NCBI GenBank assembly: GCA_012514315.1 | Contig: JAAZAN010000205.1 | Location: forward strand, 1-64,000 | Length of the DNA: 64,000 bases | Direction of reading: 5' to 3' | From: Chloroflexota bacterium | GTDB taxonomy: Bacteria; Chloroflexota; Anaerolineae; B4-G1 | In this document: one piece after another, positions 34,416 to 42,916 of the stretch | Numbering within the stretch: position 1 is the stretch's first letter | Layout: each line of letters begins with the position of its first letter | Translations under genes and position numbers: made by a program | Notes under the pieces: model-generated | The model's database searches: none | Told to the model about the DNA's origin: nothing | The model's input: the letters and a program-made list of their open reading frames with translations, nothing else

Positions 34416-35141
34416 ATGACCACCTTGTCAGTGTTTCTCCCAGCGTACAATGAGGCGCCAAACGTTCGTAGAGCCGTCGAGCACGTTTCATCTGTGGCAC
34501 AAGGCATTGGTGCGGACTACGAGATCATCGTCGTTAATGACGGTAGCCGGGATGGAACTGGCGACGTCGTCCGCGAGATGATACCCGAGGTCCCAAACCT
34601 TCGCTTGGTGGAGCATTTCCCCAATCGTGGATACGGTGGTGCACTCAAGGCAGGCTTTGCCGCTTCAACCGGCGATCTGGTTGCCTTCGTTCCTGCTGAC
34701 AATCAGTTTGACTTCCGAGAGATCAGCCGCTTCCTCGATCAGATCTCACAGGCGGACATCGTCTCAGGATACCGTGCCGATCGACAGGATCATCTAGTCC
34801 GCAAACTCAACGCTTTGGGCTGGAATCTGGTCGTCCGCGTGCTGTTCGGTTACCTGTGCCGTGACATCGATTGCGGGTTCAAGCTGATTCGACGCGAGGT
34901 GATTGAGCATGTGCCGGTGGAGTCAGATGGGGCGATGATCGACACCGAGTTACTGGCCGGGGCACGTGCCCGTGGCTACCGCATCGCTGAAGTGCCTGTC
35001 ACTCACCTGCCGCGCGTCGCTGGAGAGGCGACTGGCGCCAATGTGCGAGTCATCCTCCGCGCATTCCGAGATCTGATTCGGTTCCGAGTCCGTCTCACCG
35101 GGGAGCTGCGTGCTGAGAAGAGGCTTTCCCGCCAAGGTTAG
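34416..35141 (+). CDS. GT2 glycosyltransferase (polyprenyl/dolichyl-phosphate mannose synthase-like)
   Basis: A 241-residue single-domain GT-A enzyme. It shows LSVFLPAYNEAPNVRRAV at the nucleotide-binding start, VNDGSRDGTGDVV, the acidic site LVAFVPADNQFD and 'RDIDCGFKLIRREVIEHV'. The length and lack of C-terminal helices match dolichol-phosphate mannosyltransferase-like proteins that charge a lipid carrier. The start is ATG 34416 with GGAG at 5 nt. It is followed closely by rnc, to which it is probably coupled. The sugar-lipid product could feed the GT-C/PTPS-like membrane proteins at 52969-64000, but that link is speculative. Confidence 0.88.
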   Translation: MTTLSVFLPAYNEAPNVRRAVEHVSSVAQGIGADYEIIVVNDGSRDGTGDVVREMIPEVPNLRLVEHFPNRGYGGALKAGFAASTGDLVAFVPADNQFDFREISRFLDQISQADIVSGYRADRQDHLVRKLNALGWNLVVRVLFGYLCRDIDCGFKLIRREVIEHVPVESDGAMIDTELLAGARARGYRIAEVPVTHLPRVAGEATGANVRVILRAFRDLIRFRVRLTGELRAEKRLSRQG

Positions 35142-35148
35142 AGATCAG

Positions 35149-35898
35149 ATGTCCAAGGCGTCCCTCAACAATCAGCCCCCCACCCCGCCCGGGTCAGAAG
35201 TCGAATCCGTGGATCTAGGTCGAGTCGAGAGTGAGCTTAGCCACGGATTTGGGAACCAGGGACTACTACTGCAGGCACTGACCCATCCTTCGTTTGCGAA
35301 TGAGCACCCTGACTATGGAGGTGAGGACAATCAGCGCCTGGAATTCCTGGGCGACGCCGTGCTCGATTTCGTCTCCGCTAGTTGGGTGTACCATCGGTAC
35401 CCATCTTTTGATGAGGGTCGGATGACGCGTCTGCGTGCTGCACTGGTGCGCACCAGGATGCTCGCCTCATTCGCCCGCAAGGTCGGAATTGACCGGGCGC
35501 TGAGGCTCGGACGTGGAGAGGAGGCATCCGGTGGGCGCAGGCGGGACGCCAATCTCTGCGACGCGTTTGAGGCGGTTATCGGCGCGCTGTATCTAGATGG
35601 CGGATTGGCACCGGTGCGCACCTTCGCGGAGCCGCTGCTGGCGTCGCACGCGGATGCGATATTGGCAGCGCAGACTGACTGGGATGCGAAGAGCCGTCTC
35701 CAGGAATGGAGCCAGGCCGAACTGGGAGTCACACCGAGCTACCGCATTGTCGAAGAGTCAGGACCTGACCACGCCAAGACCTTCGTCGCCGAAGTCCTGC
35801 TCAACGGCGACGCCGTGGGTAGAGGCGTGGGAAACAGCAAGCAAGTCGCGGAGCAGGCCGCAGCGCAAGTCGCCTGGCGACAAGTGCAGCAAGACTAG
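35149..35898 (+). CDS. rnc: Ribonuclease III
   Basis: A double-strand-specific RNA endonuclease of 249 residues used in rRNA and mRNA processing. The catalytic domain has the signature DNQRLEFLGDAVLDFV and the second acidic motif DAFEAVIGALYLDGG. A dsRNA-binding domain follows (DAKSRLQEWSQAELGVTPSY to the C-terminus). ATG 35149 avoids overlap with the GT2 gene; a GTG at 35110 with GGGGAG would overlap it by 32 nt and is the alternative. It is convergent with the phosphoesterase at 36002. Confidence 0.94.
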   Translation: MSKASLNNQPPTPPGSEVESVDLGRVESELSHGFGNQGLLLQALTHPSFANEHPDYGGEDNQRLEFLGDAVLDFVSASWVYHRYPSFDEGRMTRLRAALVRTRMLASFARKVGIDRALRLGRGEEASGGRRRDANLCDAFEAVIGALYLDGGLAPVRTFAEPLLASHADAILAAQTDWDAKSRLQEWSQAELGVTPSYRIVEESGPDHAKTFVAEVLLNGDAVGRGVGNSKQVAEQAAAQVAWRQVQQD

Positions 35899-36001
35899 GG
35901 CGCGCTGACACACGGCCGTGATCGCCGTCACAATCGCCACAGTGCTGCCCCCGCTCGCTCTACCGCAGCCCGCGGTTGAGCAGCAGTACACCTCGGGTCG
36001 A

Positions 36002-36844
36002 TCATTCAGGTGACAGCAGCGTGATCAGGGTAACCTCAGGCCGGCAGTTGAAGCGTATGGCCGGGCGTGTGAGGCCTACCCCCCGATTGACGTACAGCCG
36101 CATCTGGCCAAGGTCGTACAGACCAGCAGGATACTTCCGTGCAAGAATCGGCAGAACCGGGGCGCCTACGAGGGGGATACGTACCTGACCACCGTGCGAG
36201 TGACCGGAGAGCTGTAGCGCAACCCGACCGGTTGCCGCAACCACATCAGCGTAATCCGGTTCGTGCACCAGGACAAGGAGCGTCGCATCGGACGGGACCT
36301 GGCGGAGTACTCTGTTCACGTTGGGCCATCCGACCAGTGCATCGTCCAGACCACCGACCCACAGGCCGTCACGCACGCACCTCGCTTCGTTGCGCAGCAC
36401 CACAATCCCCGCCTTAGTTAAGGCTCCAGCAACCTTCACGGCGCCACGACGACAGTCGTGATTGCCGAGACAGGCCAGGGCTTGGGTGGCCCGCGCCAGT
36501 GGAGCTAGCTCCCCGGCACACGCATCCGCATACGAGGCCGACTGATAGACATAGTCACCCGTCAGGACAACGAGGTCTGGCTCCAGATCGATGCTCATGC
36601 TCACCGCCCGCGCGATGTCTTGCGCACGCACATCGGGCCCACAGTGAATATCCGAGAGCTGCACGATCCTGAACCCGCCCAGTCTTGAGGGTAATGTCTC
36701 GACTCGCACGTCGACGCGTTCGAGCACCAGACGGCGCGGCTCCACCGCGGACATATAGCCCACGCCACCCGCCGCGGACAGGACCAGCATCCCACCGCAG
36801 CCCGATATCTGTCCCAGAAACTTGCGTCGTGTTACTCTATCCAC
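36002..36844 (-). CDS. Tat-exported metallophosphoesterase (YaeI-like)
   Basis: A calcineurin-like phosphoesterase of 280 residues with all metal motifs: IVQLSDIHCGP, VVLTGDYVY, ALACLGNHDC and LQLSGHSHGGQ. The N-terminus VTRRKFLGQISGCGGMLVLSAAGG is a twin-arginine signal, so the protein is exported folded, possibly remaining anchored. Relatives act on UDP-sugar-lipid or phosphodiester substrates at the cell surface. GTG 36844 places the twin arginines near the N-terminus. ATG 36952, just 14 nt after the predicted transcript start, is the alternative and would give a 54-residue signal region. Confidence 0.82.
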   Translation of the reverse strand: MDRVTRRKFLGQISGCGGMLVLSAAGGVGYMSAVEPRRLVLERVDVRVETLPSRLGGFRIVQLSDIHCGPDVRAQDIARAVSMSIDLEPDLVVLTGDYVYQSASYADACAGELAPLARATQALACLGNHDCRRGAVKVAGALTKAGIVVLRNEARCVRDGLWVGGLDDALVGWPNVNRVLRQVPSDATLLVLVHEPDYADVVAATGRVALQLSGHSHGGQVRIPLVGAPVLPILARKYPAGLYDLGQMRLYVNRGVGLTRPAIRFNCRPEVTLITLLSPE

Positions 36845-36972
36845 AGTGTCTGACCAATACTCTCTGTCACACGGAGGCAAGGGCCGACATAAGGACAGAT
36901 CCACACCGCTATCGGCCAACGGTCTGCACTCACTGCCCAGCGACGGTGACATCCACTCAGGCTTCCTGGCGG

Positions 36973-37000
36973 ATTATACCCGTCGCGGCCAGATTTGCAA
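36973..37000 (-). promoter_or_regulatory. Promoter of the phosphoesterase gene (shares -35 with smc)
   Basis: Minus strand TTGCAA, 16 bp, TATAAT. The -35 TTGCAA is palindromic and is the same six base pairs used by the smc promoter on the other strand. Confidence 0.55.
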
Positions 37001-37023
37001 TCTGCGCCCAAGCGGGGTATACT
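36995..37023 (+). promoter_or_regulatory. Promoter of the smc operon
   Basis: TTGCAA (36995-37000), 17 bp, TATACT (37018-37023). +1 near 37030 leaves a 45-nt leader and rules out the long N-terminal extension in the ORF track. Confidence 0.6.
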
Positions 37024-37074
37024 GCGCCTTGCGTGGGCGCAGAAGCGCTCAGCGGTCCTCCTGATTGGACATGT

Positions 37075-40000
37075 ATGCGGCTGAAAAACCTCACCCTGCA
37101 GGGCTATAAGTCCTTCGCCACGAAAACCGAGTTTCTCTTCTCCGAGGGCATCACAGCCATCATCGGCCCCAACGGATCAGGGAAGAGCAATATCGCTGAC
37201 GCCATCCGCTGGTCGCTCGGTGAGCAGAGCATGCGCAGTCTGCGAGGTCGTTCCTCCAGCGACATGATCTACGCTGGGGGACGCCGCCGATCGCAGGCCG
37301 GTATGGCGGAGGTGATCCTCAATCTGGACAACGGGGATGGCGCACTACCCATCGAGTTCAGTGAGGTCACAATCACGCGACGCGCATACCGTTCTGGGGA
37401 TAACGAATACCTGCTCAACGGGTCGCGCGTACGGCTTCGGGACATCGGCGAGCTTCTCGCTGAAAGCGGACTGGGCCAAGGTGGGTATGCCATCATCGGT
37501 CAGGGCATGGTTGACGCAGCCTTGTCGCTCCGACCTCAAGAGCGACGTGCACTCTTCGAAGACGCTGCTGGAATCAGCCTGTACCGTGCTCGCCGCGAGG
37601 AAACACTGTCGCGCCTGGACGACACCCAGCGCAATGTCGAGCGCGTGCAGGATATCTCCAACGAGATTGCCCCCCGGGTTCGTCGTCTTGAGCAAGAAGC
37701 CGAGCGCGTGGAAGAATACCGCCGACTGGCCGCTCACCTGAAACGATTGCAGTATACCTGGTACGGCTATCGTTCTGGGGCTCAGCAAACCGCACTCCGC
37801 CGTGCCCGTGAGCGTTCGGATATGCTTGAGGCCCGGCTGAGCGAACACCGGCTCGAATCTGAAGCGCAGGATCGAGAGATGAACCTGCTCCGGGAGCGTG
37901 AGAGTGCTTTGCGGGCAAAGCTCCAGGATTGGCACAAGCAAAGCGCCCAGCTCCATGCTCGCGCAGACGAGACGCGGCGGGAACTGGCCGTGGCGGAAGA
38001 ACGCGCGCGACTCCTCACCGCACGTCAGGCGGAGCTACAGGCAGAGCTCGATGCGGCTCACACGCAACGGGAGAGCCAGCTCCAGCGAATCGCGCAGGTC
38101 GAGTCTCAGGCGCAGGAACTGCAGCAGCGCATGGCCGAACGACAGGAACACCTAGAGCGGGTTGAGGTCGAGTGGAAGTCCTTGCGTCAGAAAGCTAGCG
38201 AACCACAGCAGCGCCGTGCCGAGGTAGAGCACGAGATCCGTGAGAGGCGAGCCAAGCTCGACCGACTGAATCAGGCCCTCGCCGCAGCACAGCGTGAGGT
38301 CTCGAGACTTGAGAACGAGCGAGCAGTCGCTCTCGAACGCGCCACCTACCTGGAGCAGCGATATGAGGAAACGCTGGTCAGCCTCGAGCCGCTGGTCCAA
38401 CAGATCGAGACACAGCAGCAACGAGTCGATCAGGCCCGAGAAGGGGTCCAGGAGCTTGAGGCGATCCTCACCAGTCAGACAACACGTGTGGCCAACCTGG
38501 AGAACCAATGGGCAGTCGCACAGAAGCAGACGCCTGAACCTGACCCGCACATGGCTGCCGTCGAGACCGAGATCAGGACCAATCAGGACCAGCTCCGGGT
38601 GTCAGGCAAGACGCTGGAGTCAGCACGCGCCGAGTTGGCTCGCCTGATCGGCGAGCACGAGGCCCTGACCCGGATGAACGAGTCGTGGGCTGCCTATGCT
38701 GTGGGCGTGCAGGCTGTGCTGCGCGAAGACCTGCCGGGTGTTCTGGGGCCGCTTGCTTCGTTGATGGATGTGCCCGTCGAATGGGAGCTCGCTATCCAGG
38801 CAGCGCTCGGCGATGACTTGCAGGCCGTGGTTCTGGAGAGCTCGAAGCTGGTGAGCCGTGCACAGGAGATTGTAGCGGCGGACGGGGGCCGAGTGACTCT
38901 TCTGGCCATGGACAGTGTGAACTCGGGCCACAGACTCCCCTCAAGTTCACTGCGCGCGGCTGATGTCGTTACGTGTGACGCCCCAGTACGCCCCATAGTT
39001 GAGGCCATTCTCGGGCAGGTTGCCCTCGTCGCCGACGTGATCGAGTTGAGAGCCCTGTTGCCTCTCTTGCCGCCGGGAAGCTGCTGCACAACATCCACAG
39101 GCATTGTGATCCGCTCCAATGGTGCAATCACCGTCGGTCGGACCGGAAGCGGCGACGTCCTGGTCACTGAACGCCTCCAACGCAAGCTCCCAGAGGATAT
39201 CGAACGAGCACGAGCAGAGTACGCGAGGATCGAAGCCCAGAACCAGCAGTTACAGGAGCACAAGAACACGCTGGAGGGCCGCCTGAGAGCACTGCATCGC
39301 CGGGTCGAAGCCGACCACGAAGCAGTGCTCCGCGCTGAACAGGAACAGCTGAACCAGGCCAACACCCAGGTCGCTGTTGCGCGTGAGAGTCTGCGCAGCC
39401 AACAGGCTACGCTCAGACGGGAACAGACTCTGCTCAACGAGTTGCGCCAGCGCGGCCGAGACACCCACGATCGGGCACTTCATCTCAAGGCTGAGCGTGA
39501 CCAGTTGATCGCCAGGTTTGCCTCGTCCCCTGGTCCGGACGCTGAATGCCTTTCACCAGATGGATTCGAGTCCTCACAGACCACAGATTGGGGCGATGAA
39601 GAGACATCCCCAGAGCTCGTCAGCGCACAGGCGGCATGCGCCCGCTGTGAACGCGATATCCAGTTCGAGCTACAACAGATTGCCGGACTCGAGCGCGAGC
39701 TTGAGACGGTCATTCGGGAAGCGACGGGAGCGATGGAGGCAGCAACGCACTTTGAACGCGAGACCGTGTCCGTGATTCGCACGGACGTCGCCGTCGCGAC
39801 CGAGGCCTTCCGCAGCCAGGAGGCGCAGGTCCAGAGAGAGCGTGGACTTCTTGAGCGACACGACACTCAGATTGCCGCTCGCGAGCGCCGTCTCGCAGAA
39901 CTCGGCGCCGAGCAAGAGTCGATTTCCATCCAGCTAGACGACTTCAACGCCAGGGCAATGGACCTGGAGCAGCACTTGCGCACACTGCGCGGCCACATTG

Positions 40001-40917
40001 GGCCGGCCGAGGATGAGATGGTCCAAGTCACCGAGTCCACATCACGTCTCGAGGACGCTCGACGACAGACGCAGGAGAAGATCCGCACGGCAGAGCTGCG
40101 CTACGGACAGGCTGAATTGGAGGTTGCGCGACATCAGGATGAACTTGACTTGCTGGCGCGGCGCATCGAGGAAGACCTGGGCCTGGTGGAGCTGGAGCTC
40201 GTTGAGCGTGTCACTGCACAGACGCCATTGCCACTTCAACCATTCGTTTCTCGACTGCCGATAGTCGAGATCCTGCCGGATGGCATCGAGGATGAGATCA
40301 AGCGACTCAAGGCTCGGATGAACCGGCTCGGAACGGTGAATCCAAATGCACCCGAGGAATATGCTGAAGCGCGCGATCGCTTTGAGTTCCTCAACGAACA
40401 GATGCACGACCTTGAAGTGGCATCGAGCAAGCTCCGTGACGCCGTCGAGGAACTGGACACGTTGATCGAGACAGCCTTTCGCGAGACATTCGATGCAGTC
40501 TCCACCCATTTCTCGGAGTTATTCGCGACACTGTTCAAGGGTGGATCGGCGCGACTAGAACTGACAGAACCTCAGGATCTGATGCGCAGCGGTGTAGAGA
40601 TCATCGCTCGACCTCCGGGCAAGCGCGCTCAGCGTCTCGGGATGCTGTCCGGTGGTGAGCGCGCCCTGACCGCTGTGGCTCTCCTATTCGCGCTCCTGCG
40701 TGTGAGCTCGACTCCTTTCTGCGTGCTTGATGAGGTGGACGCTATGTTGGACGAAGCGAATGTTGGCCGGTTCCGCCTCGTTCTCGAGGAGATGGCGGAG
40801 AAGACGCAGTTCATCGTAATCACACACAACCGCGGAACGGTCGAATCTGCAGAGACGATTTATGGCGTCTCCATCAGCACTGACGGAGTGTCGCAGGTGG
40901 TATCGCTCAAGCTGTGA
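37075..40917 (+). CDS. smc: Chromosome segregation protein SMC
   Basis: A condensin ATPase of 1280 residues that organises and segregates the chromosome with ScpA and ScpB (not in the window). MRLKNLTLQGYKSFA is the classical SMC start, Walker A is GPNGSGKSN (31-39), and 'GYAIIGQGMVD' is the Q-loop region. Long coiled coils flank a hinge around 'DLPGVLGPLASLMDVPVEWELAIQAALGDDL'. The head closes with LSGGERALTAVALLFALL and FCVLDEVDAMLDEANVGRF. It is about 90 residues longer than the common 1190-residue bacterial SMC, the extra length lying in the coiled coil. ATG 37075 is chosen by family start and promoter position. The track's 130 extra residues overlap the divergent promoter. Confidence 0.95.
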   Translation: MRLKNLTLQGYKSFATKTEFLFSEGITAIIGPNGSGKSNIADAIRWSLGEQSMRSLRGRSSSDMIYAGGRRRSQAGMAEVILNLDNGDGALPIEFSEVTITRRAYRSGDNEYLLNGSRVRLRDIGELLAESGLGQGGYAIIGQGMVDAALSLRPQERRALFEDAAGISLYRARREETLSRLDDTQRNVERVQDISNEIAPRVRRLEQEAERVEEYRRLAAHLKRLQYTWYGYRSGAQQTALRRARERSDMLEARLSEHRLESEAQDREMNLLRERESALRAKLQDWHKQSAQLHARADETRRELAVAEERARLLTARQAELQAELDAAHTQRESQLQRIAQVESQAQELQQRMAERQEHLERVEVEWKSLRQKASEPQQRRAEVEHEIRERRAKLDRLNQALAAAQREVSRLENERAVALERATYLEQRYEETLVSLEPLVQQIETQQQRVDQAREGVQELEAILTSQTTRVANLENQWAVAQKQTPEPDPHMAAVETEIRTNQDQLRVSGKTLESARAELARLIGEHEALTRMNESWAAYAVGVQAVLREDLPGVLGPLASLMDVPVEWELAIQAALGDDLQAVVLESSKLVSRAQEIVAADGGRVTLLAMDSVNSGHRLPSSSLRAADVVTCDAPVRPIVEAILGQVALVADVIELRALLPLLPPGSCCTTSTGIVIRSNGAITVGRTGSGDVLVTERLQRKLPEDIERARAEYARIEAQNQQLQEHKNTLEGRLRALHRRVEADHEAVLRAEQEQLNQANTQVAVARESLRSQQATLRREQTLLNELRQRGRDTHDRALHLKAERDQLIARFASSPGPDAECLSPDGFESSQTTDWGDEETSPELVSAQAACARCERDIQFELQQIAGLERELETVIREATGAMEAATHFERETVSVIRTDVAVATEAFRSQEAQVQRERGLLERHDTQIAARERRLAELGAEQESISIQLDDFNARAMDLEQHLRTLRGHIGPAEDEMVQVTESTSRLEDARRQTQEKIRTAELRYGQAELEVARHQDELDLLARRIEEDLGLVELELVERVTAQTPLPLQPFVSRLPIVEILPDGIEDEIKRLKARMNRLGTVNPNAPEEYAEARDRFEFLNEQMHDLEVASSKLRDAVEELDTLIETAFRETFDAVSTHFSELFATLFKGGSARLELTEPQDLMRSGVEIIARPPGKRAQRLGMLSGGERALTAVALLFALLRVSSTPFCVLDEVDAMLDEANVGRFRLVLEEMAEKTQFIVITHNRGTVESAETIYGVSISTDGVSQVVSLKL

Positions 40918-40946
40918 GCTAAGATGCCATACAAGGAGTAATACCC

Positions 40947-41954
40947 GTGCACGGTAACAGGGCGCAACAAACACTCGCTTCGACGCAGGCACCGCATGTA
41001 GCACTCCTGGCGACAGGAGGCACCATCGCCATGCGGTTCAGCGAATCCGCCGGCGGTGCAGTCCCTGATATGGAGACGGAGGGATTTATCCCTCCCCTAC
41101 CCCCTGAATCGCCAGCGGTGACGTTGGAGCAGATCGGCCCGATGCCAAGCGCACATCACGGCATCGACACACTGTGGACGATCCGCAACCGCGTGGGGAT
41201 GCTGATCGACGAACCGGATGTATGCGGTGTCGTCGTCACGCACGGCACGGACACGATGGAGGAAACAGCGTACCTTCTTGACGCCACCGTGCCAGGCGAC
41301 AAGCCCATCGTGCTGACGGGCGCGATGCGGACCCAATCAGACCTGGGATATGAAGGGCGGGCAAATCTCGAGTCAGCGATTCGTGTGGCAGCGTCCACCG
41401 AAGCGCGAGGACTGGGCGCTGTTGTGGTCTGCAACGACGAGATCCACGCAGCCCGTCACGTGACGAAGATGCACACGCTCAGCCCTGCCACGTTTCAGTC
41501 ACCCGGATGGGGCCCTTTGGGACGAGTCGCGTTCGACACGATCAGGATCGCCGGGCGCACGCGGCGCTCCGTGCTCCCCTGGCAGGGTTTGGAACCCAAT
41601 GTAACGCTCATCAAGCTCTGTGTGGGACAGCAGGCGGAGATCCTGGATTGCCTGGTGACGCAGGGAATGCGCGGCATCGTAATCGAGGCATTCGGATCGG
41701 GTCGTGTTCCACCCTGGTGGGTATCGGCCATCGAGCAGGTAAGAGCACAGGGCCTGCCTGTTGTCATTGCCAGTCGGTGCCCGTCCGGACCGTTGGGAGA
41801 TGAGTACGGCTACAAGGGCGCCTACCGCACTCTGGCAGGCCTGGGCTGCCTCTTTGCTGACGAACTGAGCGGCCAGAAAGCCCGAATACGTTTGATGGTT
41901 GTGCTGGCAGCCGCCCAGTCAACCCATGAGATCGCAGAACTATGGACACAGTAG
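40947..41954 (+). CDS. L-asparaginase family protein
   Basis: A 335-residue amidohydrolase converting asparagine to aspartate and ammonia. The nucleophile threonine lies in LLATGGTIAMRFSE and the second catalytic Thr-Asp pair in VVVTHGTDTMEETAYLLD. 'KPIVLTGAMRTQSDLGYEGRANL' and 'GIVIEAFGSGRVPPWW' are also typical. No signal peptide is present, indicating the cytoplasmic type. GTG 40947 has AAGGAG at about 8 nt and lies 29 nt after smc, with rsfS 25 nt downstream, so the three form an operon. Confidence 0.93.
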   Translation: MHGNRAQQTLASTQAPHVALLATGGTIAMRFSESAGGAVPDMETEGFIPPLPPESPAVTLEQIGPMPSAHHGIDTLWTIRNRVGMLIDEPDVCGVVVTHGTDTMEETAYLLDATVPGDKPIVLTGAMRTQSDLGYEGRANLESAIRVAASTEARGLGAVVVCNDEIHAARHVTKMHTLSPATFQSPGWGPLGRVAFDTIRIAGRTRRSVLPWQGLEPNVTLIKLCVGQQAEILDCLVTQGMRGIVIEAFGSGRVPPWWVSAIEQVRAQGLPVVIASRCPSGPLGDEYGYKGAYRTLAGLGCLFADELSGQKARIRLMVVLAAAQSTHEIAELWTQ

Positions 41955-41979
41955 CGCAACAGTCAGAGATCAAGGAGGT

Positions 41980-42333
41980 GTGACACTGGAACCCCTGGAG
42001 CTTGCGCGGCACATCGCCGACGCTATCGCGGAGAAGAAAGGCGAGGATACCATACTGCTGGACATCCGCGACGTCTCGCTCATTGCGGACTACTTCATCA
42101 TCAGCAGTGTGGCCAGCGATCGGCAGAAGCGGGCCATCGTGAACGAGATCACCGCCAGCACGAAACATTCCCTGGGCGTCAGACCCTTGCGCGTAGAGGG
42201 TGACGCAAGCAGTGACTGGATTCTGCTCGATTACGGCAGTGTGGTAATCCACCTGTTCTCGCACGAGGCGCGCAGGTACTACGATCTGGAAGGCCTCTGG
42301 CGAGACGGGAAGATCATCGTGCGCATTCAGTAG
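41980..42333 (+). CDS. rsfS: Ribosomal silencing factor RsfS (Iojap/YbeB)
   Basis: A 117-residue protein that binds uL14 on the 50S subunit and blocks subunit joining under starvation. Family blocks are 'AIAEKKGEDTILLDIRDVSLIADYFIISSVASDRQ', 'LGVRPLRVEGDASSDWILLDYGSVVIHLFSHEARRYYDLEGLW'. The start codon is unusual. AAGGAGG (41972-41978) almost touches GTG 41980, while an in-frame CTG at 41986 sits at the ideal 7-nt spacing. The track start is inside the asparaginase gene. A strong hairpin follows the stop. Confidence 0.93.
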   Translation: MTLEPLELARHIADAIAEKKGEDTILLDIRDVSLIADYFIISSVASDRQKRAIVNEITASTKHSLGVRPLRVEGDASSDWILLDYGSVVIHLFSHEARRYYDLEGLWRDGKIIVRIQ

Positions 42334-42381
42334 GCGACACGGGGATAGCGCGCCACCCAGACTACTGAGTGATCATCCATC

Positions 42382-42413
42382 GACGAAGGGCGCTCTTACG
42401 AGCGCCCTTCGTC
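42382..42413. terminator. 14-bp perfect hairpin between convergent rsfS and ndk
   Basis: GACGAAGGGCGCTC and GAGCGCCCTTCGTC flank the loop TTAC. It lies 48 nt after rsfS and 35 nt after the ndk stop on the other strand. A U-tract is absent on both strands, so it may act as a bidirectional, Rho-assisted or 3'-end-stabilising terminator. Confidence 0.65.
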
Positions 42414-42448
42414 ATCTGTCGCCATCGCACCCCACGTTTGGGGCGGCT

Positions 42449-42898
42449 CTACTCGGCGATCCAGTCGTCGATTGCACGCTTGTACGGCAAGACCTCGCTC
42501 TCAGAGAAGTAGAGAGCAATCTCGGCCGCCGCCGTCTCAGGGCCGTCGGATCCATGGACCAGGTTCCGTCCGATCTCCAGACCATAGTCAGCTCGGATCG
42601 TCCCCGGAGTAGCCTCGACGGGGTTTGTCGACCCCATGGTCCGCCGGACGACCTCAATCGCGCGACTCCCGTCCAGCACCATCACAACAACAGGACTGGA
42701 TGTGATGTAGCGGATCAGAGGAGCGTAGAAAGGCTTCCCCTTGTGAACCGCATAGTGCTGCGAAGCGAGCTCTTCATCGATATGAATCAGCTTCATTGCC
42801 GCGATGCGGAGGCCTCGACGCTCGAAACGCGCGATGATGTCGCCAACCAAGCCCCGCTGAACCGCGTCCGGTTTGATGATGATCAGTGTTCTCTCCAA
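42449..42898 (-). CDS. ndk: Nucleoside diphosphate kinase
   Basis: A 149-residue enzyme that equalises nucleoside triphosphate pools through a phospho-histidine. ERTLIIIKPDAVQRGLVG and the active-site His block NLVHGSDGPETAAAEIALYF are diagnostic, and the length is exact for the family. The best start is TTG 42898 with GGAGGA at 7 nt. The track's TTG 42913 lacks a ribosome site and would add five residues. The gene follows the giant TPR gene by 18 nt and is probably co-transcribed with it. Confidence 0.95.
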   Translation of the reverse strand: MERTLIIIKPDAVQRGLVGDIIARFERRGLRIAAMKLIHIDEELASQHYAVHKGKPFYAPLIRYITSSPVVVMVLDGSRAIEVVRRTMGSTNPVEATPGTIRADYGLEIGRNLVHGSDGPETAAAEIALYFSESEVLPYKRAIDDWIAE

Positions 42899-42916
42899 TG
42901 TGCAGTCCTCCAAGCC

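Noticed and set aside
36685-37074. 130-residue N-terminal extension of SMC in the ORF track
   Set aside because: It overlaps the divergent gene and both promoters; MRLKNLTLQGYKSFA at 37075 is the conserved SMC start.
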